From Lactarius indigo (Eukaryota > Basidiomycota > Agaricomycetes > Russulales > Russulaceae): a DNA stretch of 64,000 bases. Below are positions 11,101-23,822 of the stretch, one piece after another (position 1 is the stretch's first letter; the number at the start of each line of letters is the position of its first letter). Under the pieces are notes generated by a model, which saw only the letters and a program-made list of their open reading frames with translations, ran no database searches and was not told where the DNA came from. The translations under genes and the position numbers were made by a program. The stretch spans positions 124,001 to 188,000 of the forward strand of contig JAFKAC010000096.1 in the NCBI GenBank assembly GCA_025766275.1. Reading direction: 5' to 3'.

Positions 11101-12617
11101 AGTTCCCTGGCGTTCCGGTAGTGTGTTTTCCAGTACTTTACCGAGGTGCGGACTGTGTCTTTGTGTGTCTCACAATCGGCGATTGCCTGTTCTCTAATTG
11201 CGGAGCGTTCGTCTCTAGCGGCTACCTCCATTTGTTCTTTGAGGAGTTCTTTCTCTCCTTGGAGGGAGGCCGAGAGGTTTGTACGATATTCGTTCAAGAC
11301 GTCATCGGTGAGCTTGCGACGGTATTCAATGTTGAGGAACATGGAATTGGGGTCTTCCATAATGCCTTTGCGAATTTCTTCGTCAATATTGGTCTTGTAC
11401 TCGTTGACACGTGCTTGTACTTCAGCCCGGATGGCCGGTTCCGTGTCACGTACGATCTGCGAGGTGGTAAGAGGAGGCGGGGGTGCTTTATCTTTGCCCT
11501 TAAGGCGTGCAACGTCCCCAAGACCAGGGTTCAAGACATCCATAGCGGAGTGCATGGCGTCAACAAATTTGCGACGGTACACCGCGTGCCACTCGTCAAG
11601 GTTGGATAGCGCCTCCTGATTAAAGTTGGCAAAGATCTCAGCTTTCACAGCATCCTTGATCTGTTCCATTGCGACCATATCCAGTCTGATCTGTTCACGA
11701 TACTCAGTGAGGAACTGTTCCTTGCACTGGTTGCGAAGGCGAGCCTCCTCCTGCTCCGTCAGAGCAGGGGGTACGGGGGCTGCCACGGTCTTCTTGGAAT
11801 GCGGGAGCTTATCATAGACTAGGTTGGTGATGTGATCAAAGTAGGAATCGGGCATCGCGCTGTCCGGGTGATTACCCGCCGTGCCGAAGAGTCCCGCAAT
11901 TTGGTTGGCCATGAGGATGATGGCACCTCCCTCATTCTTGGGGCGCAGCAAGTCCTGATGGATAGGAAAACTGTCAGGGTTATTGTTGAGCGGTTGGGTT
12001 TTGTTCTTGAGGGGTGCAGGGGAGCGGAGTGCGCCGCGGATGATCGCACTGAGGACGCTCATCGTGAGGCGTGTCCAGGAGTGCGGGGTAAGTATCTTAG
12101 TGATCAATTCACCATCCTTCCTAGCGGCGCCAGCGTCTAGTGCCGTCAGCACCAGGGACGCGGCAGCGTGGAAGGTCTCGGTTGCAACAGGCATGTCCGA
12201 GTCTTTATGGAGGGGCAAAGGGTTAGTAATGCGATAGCCGCCCCAGCCGAGAGCAGTCTGGCCGACCGCCTGGGTAAGTTCCTCGGCTAAAAGGTCAGCG
12301 AGTGAGTTGAGGTCAGCTGTCTCCTCGTCGCCCAATTGTAGGCTGACGTTATCGACTGTGGGAAAGTCAGTGTGGTAGGGCGGAGGAAGCATGCCCACCC
12401 TGATGGCGTCATTGACAGTCGAGAAGCGAACTGCCAAGTTGGAGTCAGACATGCGTTGTGTTATGCGGTCTAGGGAGCCACTGTCTGACACTGTTTCTTC
12501 GGTTACGTGGGTCCAGGCAGAGGCGGTTGAAGTGGCCCTAGAGCGGGCACGAGGTGTAGCATGCCCTCCTGCTGGTCGATCGCGTACGACGATCGTTTCA
12601 GGTTCTGCGGGCAAAAG
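8123..12617 (-). pseudogene. LINE ORF1, 3' portion (one stop, one 1-nt frameshift)
   Basis: This is the gag-like RNA-binding protein of the LINE. It continues in frame from the 5' piece at 28812-29179 across the DNA transposon. Helical charged sequence occupies the middle (about 11000-11700). Three cysteine-histidine knuckles follow (CGRCHAIGH, CVKCGGSHH, CLNCKGNHP, about 9130-9340). Two lesions are visible. A TAG at 10023-10025 has open frame on both sides, so CAG to TAG is a likely origin. A run of eight G on the plus strand at ~9093-9100 holds one base too many. With that base and the transposon removed the frame is 1618 codons including stop, long for an ORF1. The stop overlaps the ORF2 start. 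Confidence 0.88.
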
Positions 12618-12618
12618 C
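12610..12618. repeat. KDZ target-site duplication, left
   Basis: GGCAAAAGC here and again at 28812-28820 flank the terminal inverted repeats. Joining the flanks at one copy restores the ORF1 reading frame through Leu-Leu-Pro-Ala-Glu-Pro, which confirms the boundary. Confidence 0.9.
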
Positions 12619-12900
12619 ACATAATGATCTGCCATAACTTTCATAACTCATGGGCCATCCGACGGGAAGAACCCCTCATAACTCATGGGCCAACCGACGT
12701 CGGCCGACGCACAAAATTCTTCCGGAATTCATGGGCCACCCGACGTCGGTTCTGATGTAGGAATTGCTAAAGGAAGTAGCAATGTTTCCTTCTATAATGG
12801 AAGAATCAGATTTCCGGGTCATTTCCCGAAACAGATGAATAAACACTCATTTATTTCCTGAAATGGAGGAATCATGACCCATGTTATTTCCTGAAATGGG
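12619..12900 (+). repeat. KDZ left terminal inverted repeat
   Basis: It matches the reverse complement of about 28526-28811 with few differences. The outermost four bases differ (ACAT against AGCC) and then AATGATCTGCCAT and following sequence agree. Inside are three direct copies of a CATGGGCCAxCCGACG motif, two of them ending in the palindrome-like CCGACGTCGG. These are candidate transposase binding sites. Confidence 0.88.
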
Positions 12901-13290
12901 AGTACCAAAACCCATTCTCAGAACATAAGATGTAACACCTGTGTTATTTCCTGAGATGGACCCATGTCATTCTCCCATTCCGGGAGAATAAAAACCCAAA
13001 TAATTTCCATAAACGGGGAAATCAAAACCCGTATCATTTCCGGAAACGGGGAAATTAAAACCCGTATCATTTCTGGAAACAGGAAATTAAAACCCAAATA
13101 ATTTCCGGAAATGGGGAATCAAAACCCTATCATTTCCGAACGGAAGAATTAACACCCGTGTCATTTTCCCGAAATGCGGAAATCAATACATGTGTTTCCT
13201 GAACAGAAATCCTAACACACATTATTTCCAGAAATGGAGGAATCAAAACTTGTGTCACTTCCAGGAGTGGAAGTCTTAGCTTTCCGTTTA
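12890..13290 (+). repeat. KDZ left subterminal repeat array
   Basis: About ten imperfect copies of a ~30-50 bp unit contain ATTTCCGGAAAxGGGGAAAT and AAAACCCGTATCATT-like phrases. The core TTTCCGGAAA is palindromic. The array lies between the left terminal repeat and the transposase 3' end and differs in sequence from the right array. Confidence 0.75.
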
Positions 13291-13494
13291 ACTTACCAAA
13301 ATCACCTTCAGTGGCTTTCCGGAATCCAAGAAATAACATAATAACCAACTTCCATGAGTTATCTATGATGGAAGCATCACTTCCCTTGTAATTCCTGTAA
13401 TGTAGAGATTGCCTTCCATTGTGATACATGAAATAAGTGGAGTGATATCATTGATTTACAGTTTATGGGAATAGATCAGAACTAGGATACACCT

Positions 13495-16400
13495 TTACAT
13501 AGTCTCTAAATGTTTTAATGGAGAAGAGGTGATTGGGATTAGTGCCTTTACAGAACTCCTAGATAGTTCCTCCCATGCATGTGCTTGGCGAGATGCATAT
13601 GCTTCATGGCCAGGAAGCAGCACCTGTGCTGCCATATCCATCCTGGTCTTCCAATGCTCTGCCTTGGAATGAAAGTAAGCTGGAATCCATATGGCTTCAT
13701 TATGAATACTGTGTTGTTCTTCCTTCCACCTCTCAAACTGAGCTTTTGCACGAAGCCAATGGACTCGGTTAACTGAAATATCTGTAAGCATTCATCATAT
13801 GGCAATGGATGTTGGCCTACACTCATCCATCCAAGTTCCATCATGCCTTTCAGAGACCCCAAAGCTCCATATCCATGGGAGCTGTTTATTGCGTTGTCCC
13901 ACCTGTGCTGCTCCAAGGATGGTTGTGCTGATGCGAAGATCTGTGGGGTGGAGGGGTGGTAATTCCGGAAAGTCTCCGGATTCTTCCTGGACCCTGAGGT
14001 ATGCATCCCGTGCCATGCAATAGTTCCGGGCATGCTCATGGACTGTGCTATCAACACCATGAACTGCAGTCCATGCACGGGTCTTTGTCTTTTGTGTACG
14101 GGCATCCCGCACTTGTGTTCGGAAGAGTGCAGACTTGAACCCTAATGCAAGGCGGATCCTGTGGATGGAATCATTTGCCTGAGCATAGCGTAGCTTAGCT
14201 TCCTTCATTGCAAGAGACTTGATACCATGGCTTGAACACCACTCCCATCCAAGGGATGATGGAAGAAGGAGGGGAATGTCCTCAACATTGGAACTTTCCA
14301 TTCCTGAGCCATCAGAGGTCGGGGCTCCATGGTAATGGCGAGAAGGTCCAAGGCCAGGATTTCCGGAGCCATCTATGTCATCCACATTGTCATATTCAGC
14401 ATAGTCCCCCATAGACCATACCGGAACATCATCTGTATCCTGATGATGGTGTAGGAAGGTGTCTGCCTGGTGCTCAAACATATCAATAAGCTTCTGTATG
14501 CGATTGCGCTTATTCTCAAGGACTTGTGAATCTTCTATAGTGAGCTTTGATCCCTGACTCCGGAGCTGATAGTGGATTGCAAGTCTGGGTAGGTCATTAT
14601 TCAATGAATTAGGAAGGATCCTTGTGGACATACTGTAATTCCTGTATCTTAAGGCCACATGAAATCCAAGATGTCTCACCCTGGATGGAATGGTCCCTGC
14701 TCTCTTCCTCAGTAAGCTGTTGCTGGATAGCAGCCCGGGATGGGGCTGGAGACATTCATCAATTATGGGTGGATAATTTCGGATTCAGACCACACACCCT
14801 TTTCCTTCACAGTGTCATAGATATCCATGGAAGATGGGGTTTTTTGTCTCTCCTGTTGAGCACCCTCATCATCCTTCAGCCATTGTTCAGATTTATGCTT
14901 GAAGTGTTGATTGAGTGCCTTATATGCCTTTGCACTGGCATCCAAGCCAGAGTCCAGTCGCTTCCACCGCTTTAGTAGTGATGGGACTTTCACATACAAG
15001 TGTCATCAGTGTTGTATTAACATATGAGATAGTCCGGATGGATAATACATACCAATCCTAACCAGCTTCTTCCAGTTGGAGTAATTGATGTGGGAATCCA
15101 ATACCTCCTGTCTATGGTCCAAGGACATCCCTCGAATGCTGCGAGAGATATTATTCAGGGGTGCCCACAAGGTCTCGATTATTTCTCCATCAACCTGCTT
15201 TGCTCCTGGAATGTAGCTGGGAGAAAACCTTGGCAAGCAAGAATCCTGGTGCCCATGGATATGGAACAGTCCAATTCCCATCCGGAGTGTCAGTGAGCTT
15301 GGTAGTGAGAGTTCCGGACTGCATTTGACCCTCTCCTGGAAGTGGACTCTATATTGGCACATGATGTCATACATGACAAGAGCCACAGGGATGTCCTCCA
15401 TATTGTATGAGAGTGCTTTGCATATGCTGTAGTCCATATTGATTTGCCTATCGGAAATGGTACATCACTTCCGGATATAGGGATTCCAAGAGAACATTCA
15501 TACCTCTCTCCTTTCTGGAAATCTACCACAGATGTTGGAACAAAGAACCCATGGCAGCAGGCAGTTGCACCAATCCCTGTGACATCAAGGTGTGTCCTAC
15601 TAGAATTTGCCTGTTCAATGGCTCTGTAGGTATTACATGTGCTGGGCTATAAGGCCATTAGATAAAAGGATCCGGGTAAGGAAGACATCACATACTTGGG
15701 CTATTTCTTTTCCGCACTGGAGATGAGCCTTGTAGGAATCAGGGTTGGCCATGAATGCCATTCCTGCTGATAATGCAACATCCCTGTCCCCGGATCTATG
15801 GCGCATGTGTTCTGCGGAAAAGTTTCCGTCCATGATAAATGTCCGGATAAGCTGGTCACTTCAATAGGGAGTATGAGTATGTGGAGATGCCAGTTCATAA
15901 ATGACATACGGAGGATATAGTGTCTTCCAATCCTTAGGAAGATTGATTCCAGGCTGTGGGCATGCAGGGCAGAATATTGCCATAGCTCCATCTGGACAGC
16001 TCTCTCCTTCCGACTGATGTCCAAGCCCACTTTCCATCCTGGCCTTGAGGTCACGCCACTGGCGAGATGCTCTCAGAAGTTGCTTGTAACGGTTCTGTAA
16101 ACATTTATTAGATCTGGGTGTGGGTGGATGGGAGTGTGTGTATGTATGGATGAAGACATACTTGCACATTGTTGGGAAACATCTTGCTTGTCATGCTTTG
16201 CAGCTTTGAATAATACTGCTGGGCTGTGGTCTTGCATTCCAGGTTATCCAGAATGAAGTCCTCCAATACTGTGAATGTGAACAATGTTTCTATTTGCCAG
16301 AATGTGGATGGAAATAGCCCGGATTGGAGAAGCTGCTCGCCAATATTGTCCATTCCTGGGCAAATGCAGAATACTACCTCCATGTCGAAGATTCCACTTC

Positions 16401-17434
16401 TGTCAACAACAGTGAACAGTGGATTACCAGAGTCCACTGTCCGCACTCTGCTGGAATCACTGTCATTAGAATCCGGAGACATATCCAGGGAGTCAAAGAG
16501 TCTGTCAGAGATATCCGGATTAGTGGATGGGCCTTCTGGCTGTGGAGTCTCGCGAGGTGTAGGAAGTTGGCCAGAATTATCTGGAGAATCAGGACCCTCG
16601 GAAACAGATGCAAGAGATGCTGAGTGGGCACGTCTCTTCCCGGAACTCCTCTTTCTACTAGTGGAGACTGCTTGTGCAGCTCTGATTCCCTAAGGTAATA
16701 TGAGCACTACAAGACATTGTAAGATATCTGTGTCCATAACTACCTCAACTGTTCGTGGACATGGCATACCACCATGCCCGATGCACAATACAAATCCGAG
16801 GGAGTGCAGAGTTACTGGAGTGTAGTGGGTTGCATTCCATAGTAGTGGTCTGTGAAATGGGGAGTTCCTGTGAGCTTCAAGACAACAGTCCTTGCAAAAC
16901 AACAGTGGTCCAAAGCAATCCGGACACTTTATTTCAGGTTTCTTGCTGCACATGGAACACTTGTCAGATCTTCCCTGACCTTCCATCTCCAGGAGAACAT
17001 GGAGATATCTATCCCTGAGCTCAACCCACTGTTTCATTGGAGTCTACATCTGGTCAGGACAGCTACATGATATGAATAAATGTGAGACATACAGTGGCCT
17101 GTTGGGTGGCTGTTGAGTCGGGTTGTAGCTGACCATCCTCTTCTGTATTGTGGAAGTCATACTGTTGCTCTTCCATGTATGGGTCCATCTGCGGGTCTCC
17201 AGGGATGTGGAGAAGCCTCCCAGAACCTTTGACACTATCTGATGGAATCTGCAGGTGTGCATCCTTCCGGCATGCCCGTGAAGTCTGTCCGGATCGCTCC
17301 TTCTGTGGACGGACAACGGGAACAACCTTTTCCGTTGTCCGGATTGTACCACGCTTCGATTTGGTGTGCTTGATGACGACCTCCTCGATGCCTTCAACAG
17401 TTTCAGGAATGATAACATCACGAGTGCGAGGCAT
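13495..17434 (-). CDS. KDZ transposase with CxC2-type zinc cluster (11 exons, apparently intact)
   Basis: Exons, in transcript order: 17434-17093, 17043-16744, 16689-16162, 16094-15910, 15851-15696, 15623-15504, 15447-15053, 14986-14798, 14745-14634, 14584-~13822 and 13772-13495, giving roughly 1120 residues with consistent phase. Residues ~140-210 are the cysteine cluster (CSMC, CPDCFG, FCKDCCLEAH, FHRPLLWN, GHGGMPCP) typical of KDZ transposases. The RNase H-fold core shows MDGNFS (~457), YDIMCQY (~568) and GEIIETLW (~625), together with DFQKGER and MDYSICKAL. The C-terminal part is helical (ECAKL-like, QANDSIHRIRLALG, WLRAKAQFERW). It would cut and join the element ends. The ATG at 17434 precedes MPRTRDV, a basic N-terminus. 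Confidence 0.88.
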
Positions 17435-17694
17435 TTCCTGTATAGCAGTGGATAGGAAATGTGTATAGAGATGATGAAGCTGGGTGTCTTTGTATGATTT
17501 GGATGTTGTCTTAAATACCCTGTGCATACTGCAGAAATGAGTTGCGGAATATTCTACAGATGTTCCCTTGTAGGGGGTACATCAGGGATCATAAAAATCA
17601 GCGGTTCCATAGTATTCTAGGCCATCCGGAGTTCTACAATATCCGAACAATGCATACTGGATTATCAGATGTGGGCCGTTGCATCCTGCATATC

Positions 17695-18220
17695 ACTATT
17701 TACTAAATCCGCCAGTGGAGGCTCCTTCTACTTCCGCTTCGATATCCCTACCATGTGCCTCCACCTCTAGTACATCTGACCTATGCAGGACAGACAAGGG
17801 ATCTGAACTCTGCTGGGAATCATGCTCAGACACATCTCCCCTGTTCCAAATATTGTACAATTCCACTGCCAGAATATAGATGTTCTCAAGGTCGACACAC
17901 AGACTTTGGGAAGCATTAATGAGCTCATTGAGCTGGGTAACACATGAGATCTCCGAAAGTCAGGAGTGGGGTGGAGGACATACCCTATCCAAGGAATGTT
18001 CAAGTTCCTGTGATTCTTCATCTGTGTCGGGAATATTGCAAATGATGTCATCTCCATTGTCCGATCCATACATATCATCTTCATCAAAGGATTCCAGACC
18101 AGATGAAGCATCATCTTCTGGATCGGAAATCCCAGTATAGGTCCCGGTAAAGGTAAGATGGACATCCTTTATGGACATATCAATATCCTTCTCCTTTGAT
18201 GCCTTCTGGATGTCAGACAT
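17695..18220 (-). CDS. Small acidic protein of the KDZ element (two exons)
   Basis: Exon 1 begins at ATG 18220 (MSDIQKASKEKDIDMS) and runs through a highly acidic stretch (GLESFDEDD, DTDEESQELE) to a GTATGT donor near 17985. Exon 2 resumes after CCCAG near 17935 with a leucine/asparagine-rich helix (LNELINASQSLCVDLENIYILAVELYN) and stops at 17695-17697. The product is about 155 residues. It lies directly upstream of the transposase on the same strand, so a shared role or promoter region is possible. I recognise no family; an acidic partner of a DNA-binding protein is one reading. Confidence 0.5.
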
Positions 18221-19165
18221 GCGAGGTTAGATATGGGGTGAGGTAGTACAGGAGTGGATGGACACAAAACTATACATGCTGTACTTAAGCAAATCCACGC
18301 TATAACCTACTGTCTAGGTAGATAATGATTAGAGATGTCACAACACACCTCATACCCCTCCAAACAGGACGCTGCCTGTCATTCCAATCATACTACACAT
18401 GCCAATCCATATTCCAAAACATGGCCTACTCACATGTTTCCTGCATGCAACAGATACAGAATATATTTCACTGGTTGAATAGTCCGAACCCTCCCACTGG
18501 GAGGTTCTGCATGTCCAGAATGTTTCAAGACCTTCCATGATCTTGCTTGTGACGTGCCCATGGCCCACATATACCCATTATCCACATATACATCCTTTGT
18601 ATGGAGCGTGTATGGAGTGTGTTAGGAAGGTTATGGAAACCTCCTACAGCGCGCCTGTGACTCCCATGTATGTGCCCAATATGGGGCATGGGCAAACTGT
18701 TTCAGGACCGTCCCGTAATGTGCCCGGAAACCTTTCCGGAACTTTCCTGTGATAGTATCCCATGATGCATTCATGATCCACATATGCGTAATCCATATGT
18801 GCCATGCTTGGAAAGCTTCGGAAATGTCCCAGACGTCACCGCGTCACCCGCGACACCAATACGCATTCAAACACTGGGATAACGCTGTTGTGAGAGTGCC
18901 TGGAAACATCCAGTCACACATCCGTGACTCCCGGATACGTGCAGCAGGATCCATGATGCACTCGTGACCCCCAATGCGGATTCCATATTTTCCGCGCTTT
19001 GAAAGCTTCGGAAACGTCCCGGATATAACCCGCGACTCATATAAGCGACATAGAGTGCATAGGAATCAAGATAAGAATGTGAGATTCGAAGCCCTGAAAA
19101 TATATGGCATACTGTACATGGGGTAATACGAGACAAAAGTAGATAGAACAAATGTTATACTATAT
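18221..19165. other. Non-coding stretch inside the KDZ element
   Basis: No spliced frame is evident. Short near-palindromic phrases recur (AAGCTTCGGAAAxGTCCC at about 18815 and 19008, CCGTGACTCCCGG-like near 18920), similar in style to the element's subterminal repeats. It probably holds the 3' UTR of the zinc-cluster gene and the promoter of the acidic gene. Confidence 0.5.
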
Positions 19166-21020
19166 TCAGGTACGTCTGCGAGACGATTGGCGCGACCCGA
19201 CCCTCGACTGTGCACCACTAGAGGTCCCCGCACGACTTGAGCGATTACGGAGACCCTGGCAAGATACTACGAAGGCGGAAGATATGAATACGCATCCGGG
19301 AAATGTAGGTGCAATATCCGACGTACCTGGGGCCTGTGGGCGGTCGGGTGGGACTTCGGAAGGGCCAGCGACACCCGCATCGCTGATCATCATACGACCA
19401 AGCCCCATGCTGGAAACTGTTGAGGGGGCGCCACTGGTCCCACTGGCAACAGAGGACGTGCTGGGTGTGGAAGGTCCAGGTTCCGTGAACAGCGGAACAG
19501 CAGGCGTCTGGAGGCGTAGGGTCGACATATTAACATTGCCCGGTCCTTGGGTACACAAGGCACGTAGGATAACATCCGTATTGTGCACGAAGTCGCGCAT
19601 GGCCGCAATGTGGGCCTCTTGCGTGTTGCACATGTCGTCCAGCCTCTGCACGACTTCGTCTGTGGGTCCGTTAGCATAATACGATGATATCAGACAAATG
19701 GGAACGCACCGAGTGATTGTTTTTTCTTCCCTTTCCCGTCCTCTTTCCCCGTCACCACCCACTGAGGGCGGGGGACACACTTGTGCCTCCGCTTCGTACA
19801 CCACCTGCATGCTGTTCCCTTCCTCCCGGCAGGTTGCAGCTTGCATTTGTGGTTTGCAGCCTTGCAAGGGCCACATGCGCGCTGTAGCACACTGTGAGTA
19901 CGGAAACAGGAATAGAGCCATGAGGGACTTACCGGATCCGGCGGCCCAGTTTCCAGTTCCGAGGCGGAATCGTCAACGACACTTAGACGTCGTCGACGAG
20001 ATCGACGAGATCCCTGTGGATCATCAGCCTCGTCAGAACTCACGATGGTCACATTAACGGGTGCTGTGCACGTGGGAACAGCAGCGCGTGGAGGGACACT
20101 GGACACAGGTTCCATGGGGACTGGGCGCACGGGAACGAGTTTCGTAGGCTCCGGCTCTGGAGAAGAAGGGATGTCGCCTGCCCCAGTAGTTGTGCGCCGG
20201 CGGCGGGTAGTGCGATGAGCTGCTGTGGGGGACTGGACCGCGACACGCTTTGTGGCCTTCTTCGGCTTGCGTGGCGTTTCTCCCCCATCGTCCTCATGCA
20301 TCTCAACGTCCTCATTGACCGTGGTAGCATCCTGAACAGATGCGGGAACTGGACCGGATGGTTCTGCACCGCTGTCAGAACCCGTATCAGGAGGGGGTGG
20401 CGCGGGACGCTTTCTGGATGCTTTGGACCCTGCCCTAGGTGGCGTTACGTGGGGCGTGTCTGGAAAATGGGATTAGCTGTTCCAGGAGTGAGAGGAAGAT
20501 GTATAACATACCTGGAACATCATCCACATCCGACCGTAGAGCCGGAAGCCACCACCGATCTGAGGGATTAAGAAGCCCAACGAGTGCGTTAAGTGTCTTC
20601 ATATTAAGCTGGGTATTCCACGATGGGTTAGCTGCTGCGCTTTCATCGCATAGCTTGGAAACGTCTTCGAGCTTGAGTGCAGTGATATCCGGTACCCTGG
20701 AGTTGTCCGCAGCGCTATCCCATTCTTCAGCAACATATGTGATTATTGGGTGCATACGCGGCTCAGTATTTCCATCTGAATACTTCCCGAATATCTCATT
20801 TACATCGTCCTATGTAGTAATTGGTGTACAGTTCAATATATTAACGGATACTAGCACTTACCAATTCCGAAGCAATGCATGTCCTGTACCAATCGTCGTC
20901 CACAGAATCAAGATTCTTCTCCCTATACCTGAGCGCAAGGTTGAAGCGGATTGCAGTTCCCATCAGTGCTTTTTCATCTGCAGTAAGTTTGTCCACATAT
21001 ATCCTGCGCTGTGGGGGCAT
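19166..21020 (-). CDS. Zinc-cluster nuclear protein of the KDZ element (multi-exon)
   Basis: The ATG at 21020 opens MPPQRRIYVDKLTADEKALMG. Introns with good GT-AG ends near 20858-20813, 20510-20460, 19935-19890, 19720-19672 and 19330-19260 link the exons. A proline-rich basic linker (PRKPKKATKR, RRRRTTTGAG, RRSRRRRLSV) precedes a cysteine cluster CGPCKAANHKC-x10-CRWCTKRRHKC (~19790-19890). A helical segment (DEVVQRLDDMCNTQEAH) and an Arg/Ser tail ending at 19166 follow. The spacing resembles fungal binuclear zinc clusters, so DNA binding is likely. Proteins of this layout recur near mushroom transposons, to my recollection. The target is unknown. Confidence 0.65.
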
Positions 21021-21450
21021 AGTGGAAGCGAGGGAATGTGCGGAAACGGACTACAGGGAGGGGGGGACGGACACGCAGTATTTTCCATTGCTCGTGGGAA
21101 GCCTCCCATGCCCGACGACCAGTTTCTGAATGGAGCTAGATAGGACCCGATGGAACCCGATGGAACCCGATGGAACCCGATGGCATCCGACAGTTCAGAC
21201 AACTTATCCGAATTTTGGACATTACTGATCACATGGCCTCGCCTCGTGTGTCGACTATTGATGTCTTGCATCATTCAGAAGCCTATCGGCAATCCAAGGC
21301 CTGGAGTGCAGAGTCGAGGCCCTAGTAAACTAGCGTCATATTGTATAGGTCTGCTAGAAATGTATCAGAAGACATTTTTGATGACATAGTCGACGCGCAT
21401 TTTGAAACCCACCACTGTAGAATCACCTACAGCCCATAGATCAGTAGAGA
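21021..21450. repeat. Divergent promoter region with a short 10-bp tandem repeat
   Basis: The intergenic region lies between two divergent genes of the element (430 bp). At about 21146-21186 the unit GATGGAACCC is repeated about four times with a degenerate fifth copy. It could be a shared operator or simply a microsatellite. Confidence 0.6.
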
Positions 21451-22867
21451 ATGTCGCATACAGGTCCGACCCTAGTTGGTAAATTATTTATACTGAAACA
21501 GGGGCTTCCAGGTCAATGGGCATACGTTGGAAAGATGCCTCCACACCCTCCCCCTTCCCGTGTGCAATCCGGACAGCATTCCACTGAGGGCGATCCATCC
21601 AGGCATGGACCCCCACTCTCTACCATATCATCTGGCCATCCTTCAGAACCCGGACAGGCCACACCATCTTCCACAGTAGAGGCGCGGCCTTCCACACGCT
21701 ACCGCTTCCTCAAGAAGCGCAGTCCGGCTACTGCTGTGCCTCCTGCTACAATCGAAACTTCCGTAGCACCTTCCTTGCCTTCGCCAGTGGTATGCCCCAT
21801 CTTCCCCTCCATCACAAACGACTCTCATTTACTGCAGAACACAACGGATGTGTCAGCGACAATACTAGTGGAGCCCACTGAGTCCAATCCGTCTCCACCA
21901 ACTCACCATGCCCGCCGTACCGCCTTCCTCCATAGGTGGAAGGCGACACTGAGACAGGACACCCCGGATGCGCCTGCATCTGAGCCGGAACCCGCCACTG
22001 ACCCGTTGCGGGTTACAGCAGCTTCGCAGGCTGCAGGACCTTCTTGTGAGCTACAGGAAGCGGCGGATCCAGAGATAGCTGATGTCCTTGACATAGCTCA
22101 GAGCATTGTAAGTCCCAAGATGGCATACATTCATGGCGAGTTGTTTTGAGTCACATACACCCAGACAACATCCACCCTTGGCGTCGCAGCCGTTTCCGAC
22201 GGGTCACAGGAAACAGCACGCAGTCCCGGAACGCTTCCAACAATGCAAGAATCCCATGGTTCTACAGGTCCGGCGGAAGAGGGCACTGGTGACATCTTGC
22301 AGGAAGTCGTACACACGGAACCCGTAATCCACGAGGAAGATGTAACTGATAGACCTGAGGCAGTTGCCATTCTTGACAGATCGCAGGTCCATGAAACCCC
22401 TGAGCTACCAGATAGTCCAATACAGGGATGGAGCGTTATGTCCGTTCCCATCGACGTAGAGGACGTTACGGCCCCTCCTACAGCACGCGTTCCTGATAGC
22501 CCACGGTCGGTGGAAGGTTCTCACAGTGGGGAGAAGATGGATACCGATTCCAGTCCACCGGAAGAGGAAATAATAAGTATTCCTGAGAGTAATCTTATAC
22601 CTATTGCATATGTGAGTGGTGTCTTGTCGATTGCGGTTTCCTGACATTTACACTCTCCCATAGGTGGCCAGGGCACCATATCCGCATGTCGCATCCGGGC
22701 GCCATTTCCCTGCTGCCTACAGGGGGCTGCTTTCGCTTGACCCATCCGATCACTCTGGGGATCTCATGGAGAGATGCACGATACTCATGGGCGTCGTAAT
22801 GGACCTCTATTCTGATCTCTCATATATTAGGGATGGGATTTACAAGACCAGCGGCCGGGACAAGTGA
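21451..22867 (+). CDS. Disordered Pro/Ser/Glu-rich protein of the KDZ element (three exons)
   Basis: Exons 21451-22107, 22165-22611 and 22664-22867 join in phase 0 to give 435 residues. The introns are GTAAGT...CCCAG and GTGAGT...CATAG. The first two exons are low complexity (PPSRVQSGQHSTEG, PAEEGTGDIL, SSPPEEEIIS). The last 67 residues are more ordered (VARAPYPHVASGRHFPAAYRGLL ... MERCTILMGVVMDLYSDLSYIRDGIYK) and are probably the functional domain. A second possible start is the ATG at 21535. I recognise no family. It is divergent from the zinc-cluster gene, with which it could be co-regulated. Confidence 0.55.
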
Positions 22868-23822
22868 CGTAGTTACAAGGAGTCTGTACTGAGAAACACA
22901 CATGTATTTGAAACGAGCTCGCACACTTTCTATGTACCAGTAAATATCTCAAACATATGTGTGGATGAGTGAGACATACACAACTAAGGTTATGAATGGA
23001 TCCCATGGCAAATGTTTCCGCCATCAGAGGAAGCACATTCTATTGTACAAGGAAGCATCACTTCCGTCTCAGGAAGTATCACTCCCATCCGATGAAACAT
23101 CACTTCCATCTGAGGGCGTATGACTTCTGTCCACAGCGTCCACAGTAATATCACTTCCGTCTCATCTAAGGAAGGATTACCTCCGTCTACGGATGGATCG
23201 TGTCCATCTACGGATGGCTCGCATCCGTCTATGTATGGCTCGCATCCATCTACGGATGGATTGTGTCCATCTACAGATGGCTCACATCCGTCTACGGATG
23301 GCGCACATCTGTCTACAGATGGCGCATATCCGTCTACGGATGGCTCACATCCGTCTACGGATGGATTGCATCCGTTTACGGATGGCTCGCATCCGTCTAC
23401 GGATGGATTGCGTCCGTCTACGGATGGATTGCGTCCGTCTACGGATGGATCGCATCCACCAATAGAAGGATCATTTCCATTCACAGACATCATCTCTGTC
23501 CATGGATATATCGCTTCCATCCCAGGACATGTTACCCCCTTGCTACATCTGTAGATACATCTGTCTGCTGTCATCTACCTGCATTGAAACTAAACATGAA
23601 GCACATATAAAAATAAGTGGTTTCACATATGTCTCACACAACAGACATATTGTTTCAATGTGATACCCCCAGACATGTTTCCTAAATCATCTGCAAATCC
23701 AGCATTCACGGGACAGGAACTCAAAGACACTAGTCAGTGTATTTAAGGCTCACCATATGTGGTACAATTCCACAAACACCATATACATCTCCCACACATT
23801 CTTACATCCTAGTATCATAGCT
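22868..23822. other. Intergenic region of the KDZ element with a 21-bp satellite
   Basis: Apart from the tandem repeat at 23160-23465, nothing gene-like is visible. The last 350 bp presumably contain the promoter of the HMG-like gene; TATTTAAGG near 23739 is a TATA-like candidate about 80 bp before its ATG. Confidence 0.55.
23160..23465. repeat. Minisatellite, about 14 copies of a 21-bp unit
   Basis: The unit reads approximately CATCCGTCTACGGATGGCTCG with point differences. Because 21 is a multiple of three, several frames on both strands stay open and spell seven-residue repeats, but no gene need be present. Each unit contains the small palindrome TCCGTCTACGGA. Confidence 0.92.

Noticed and set aside
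23120..23574. Overlapping open frames encoding seven-residue repeats (PSTDGSH and others)
   Set aside because: They are produced by a 21-bp minisatellite, which leaves several frames open on both strands.
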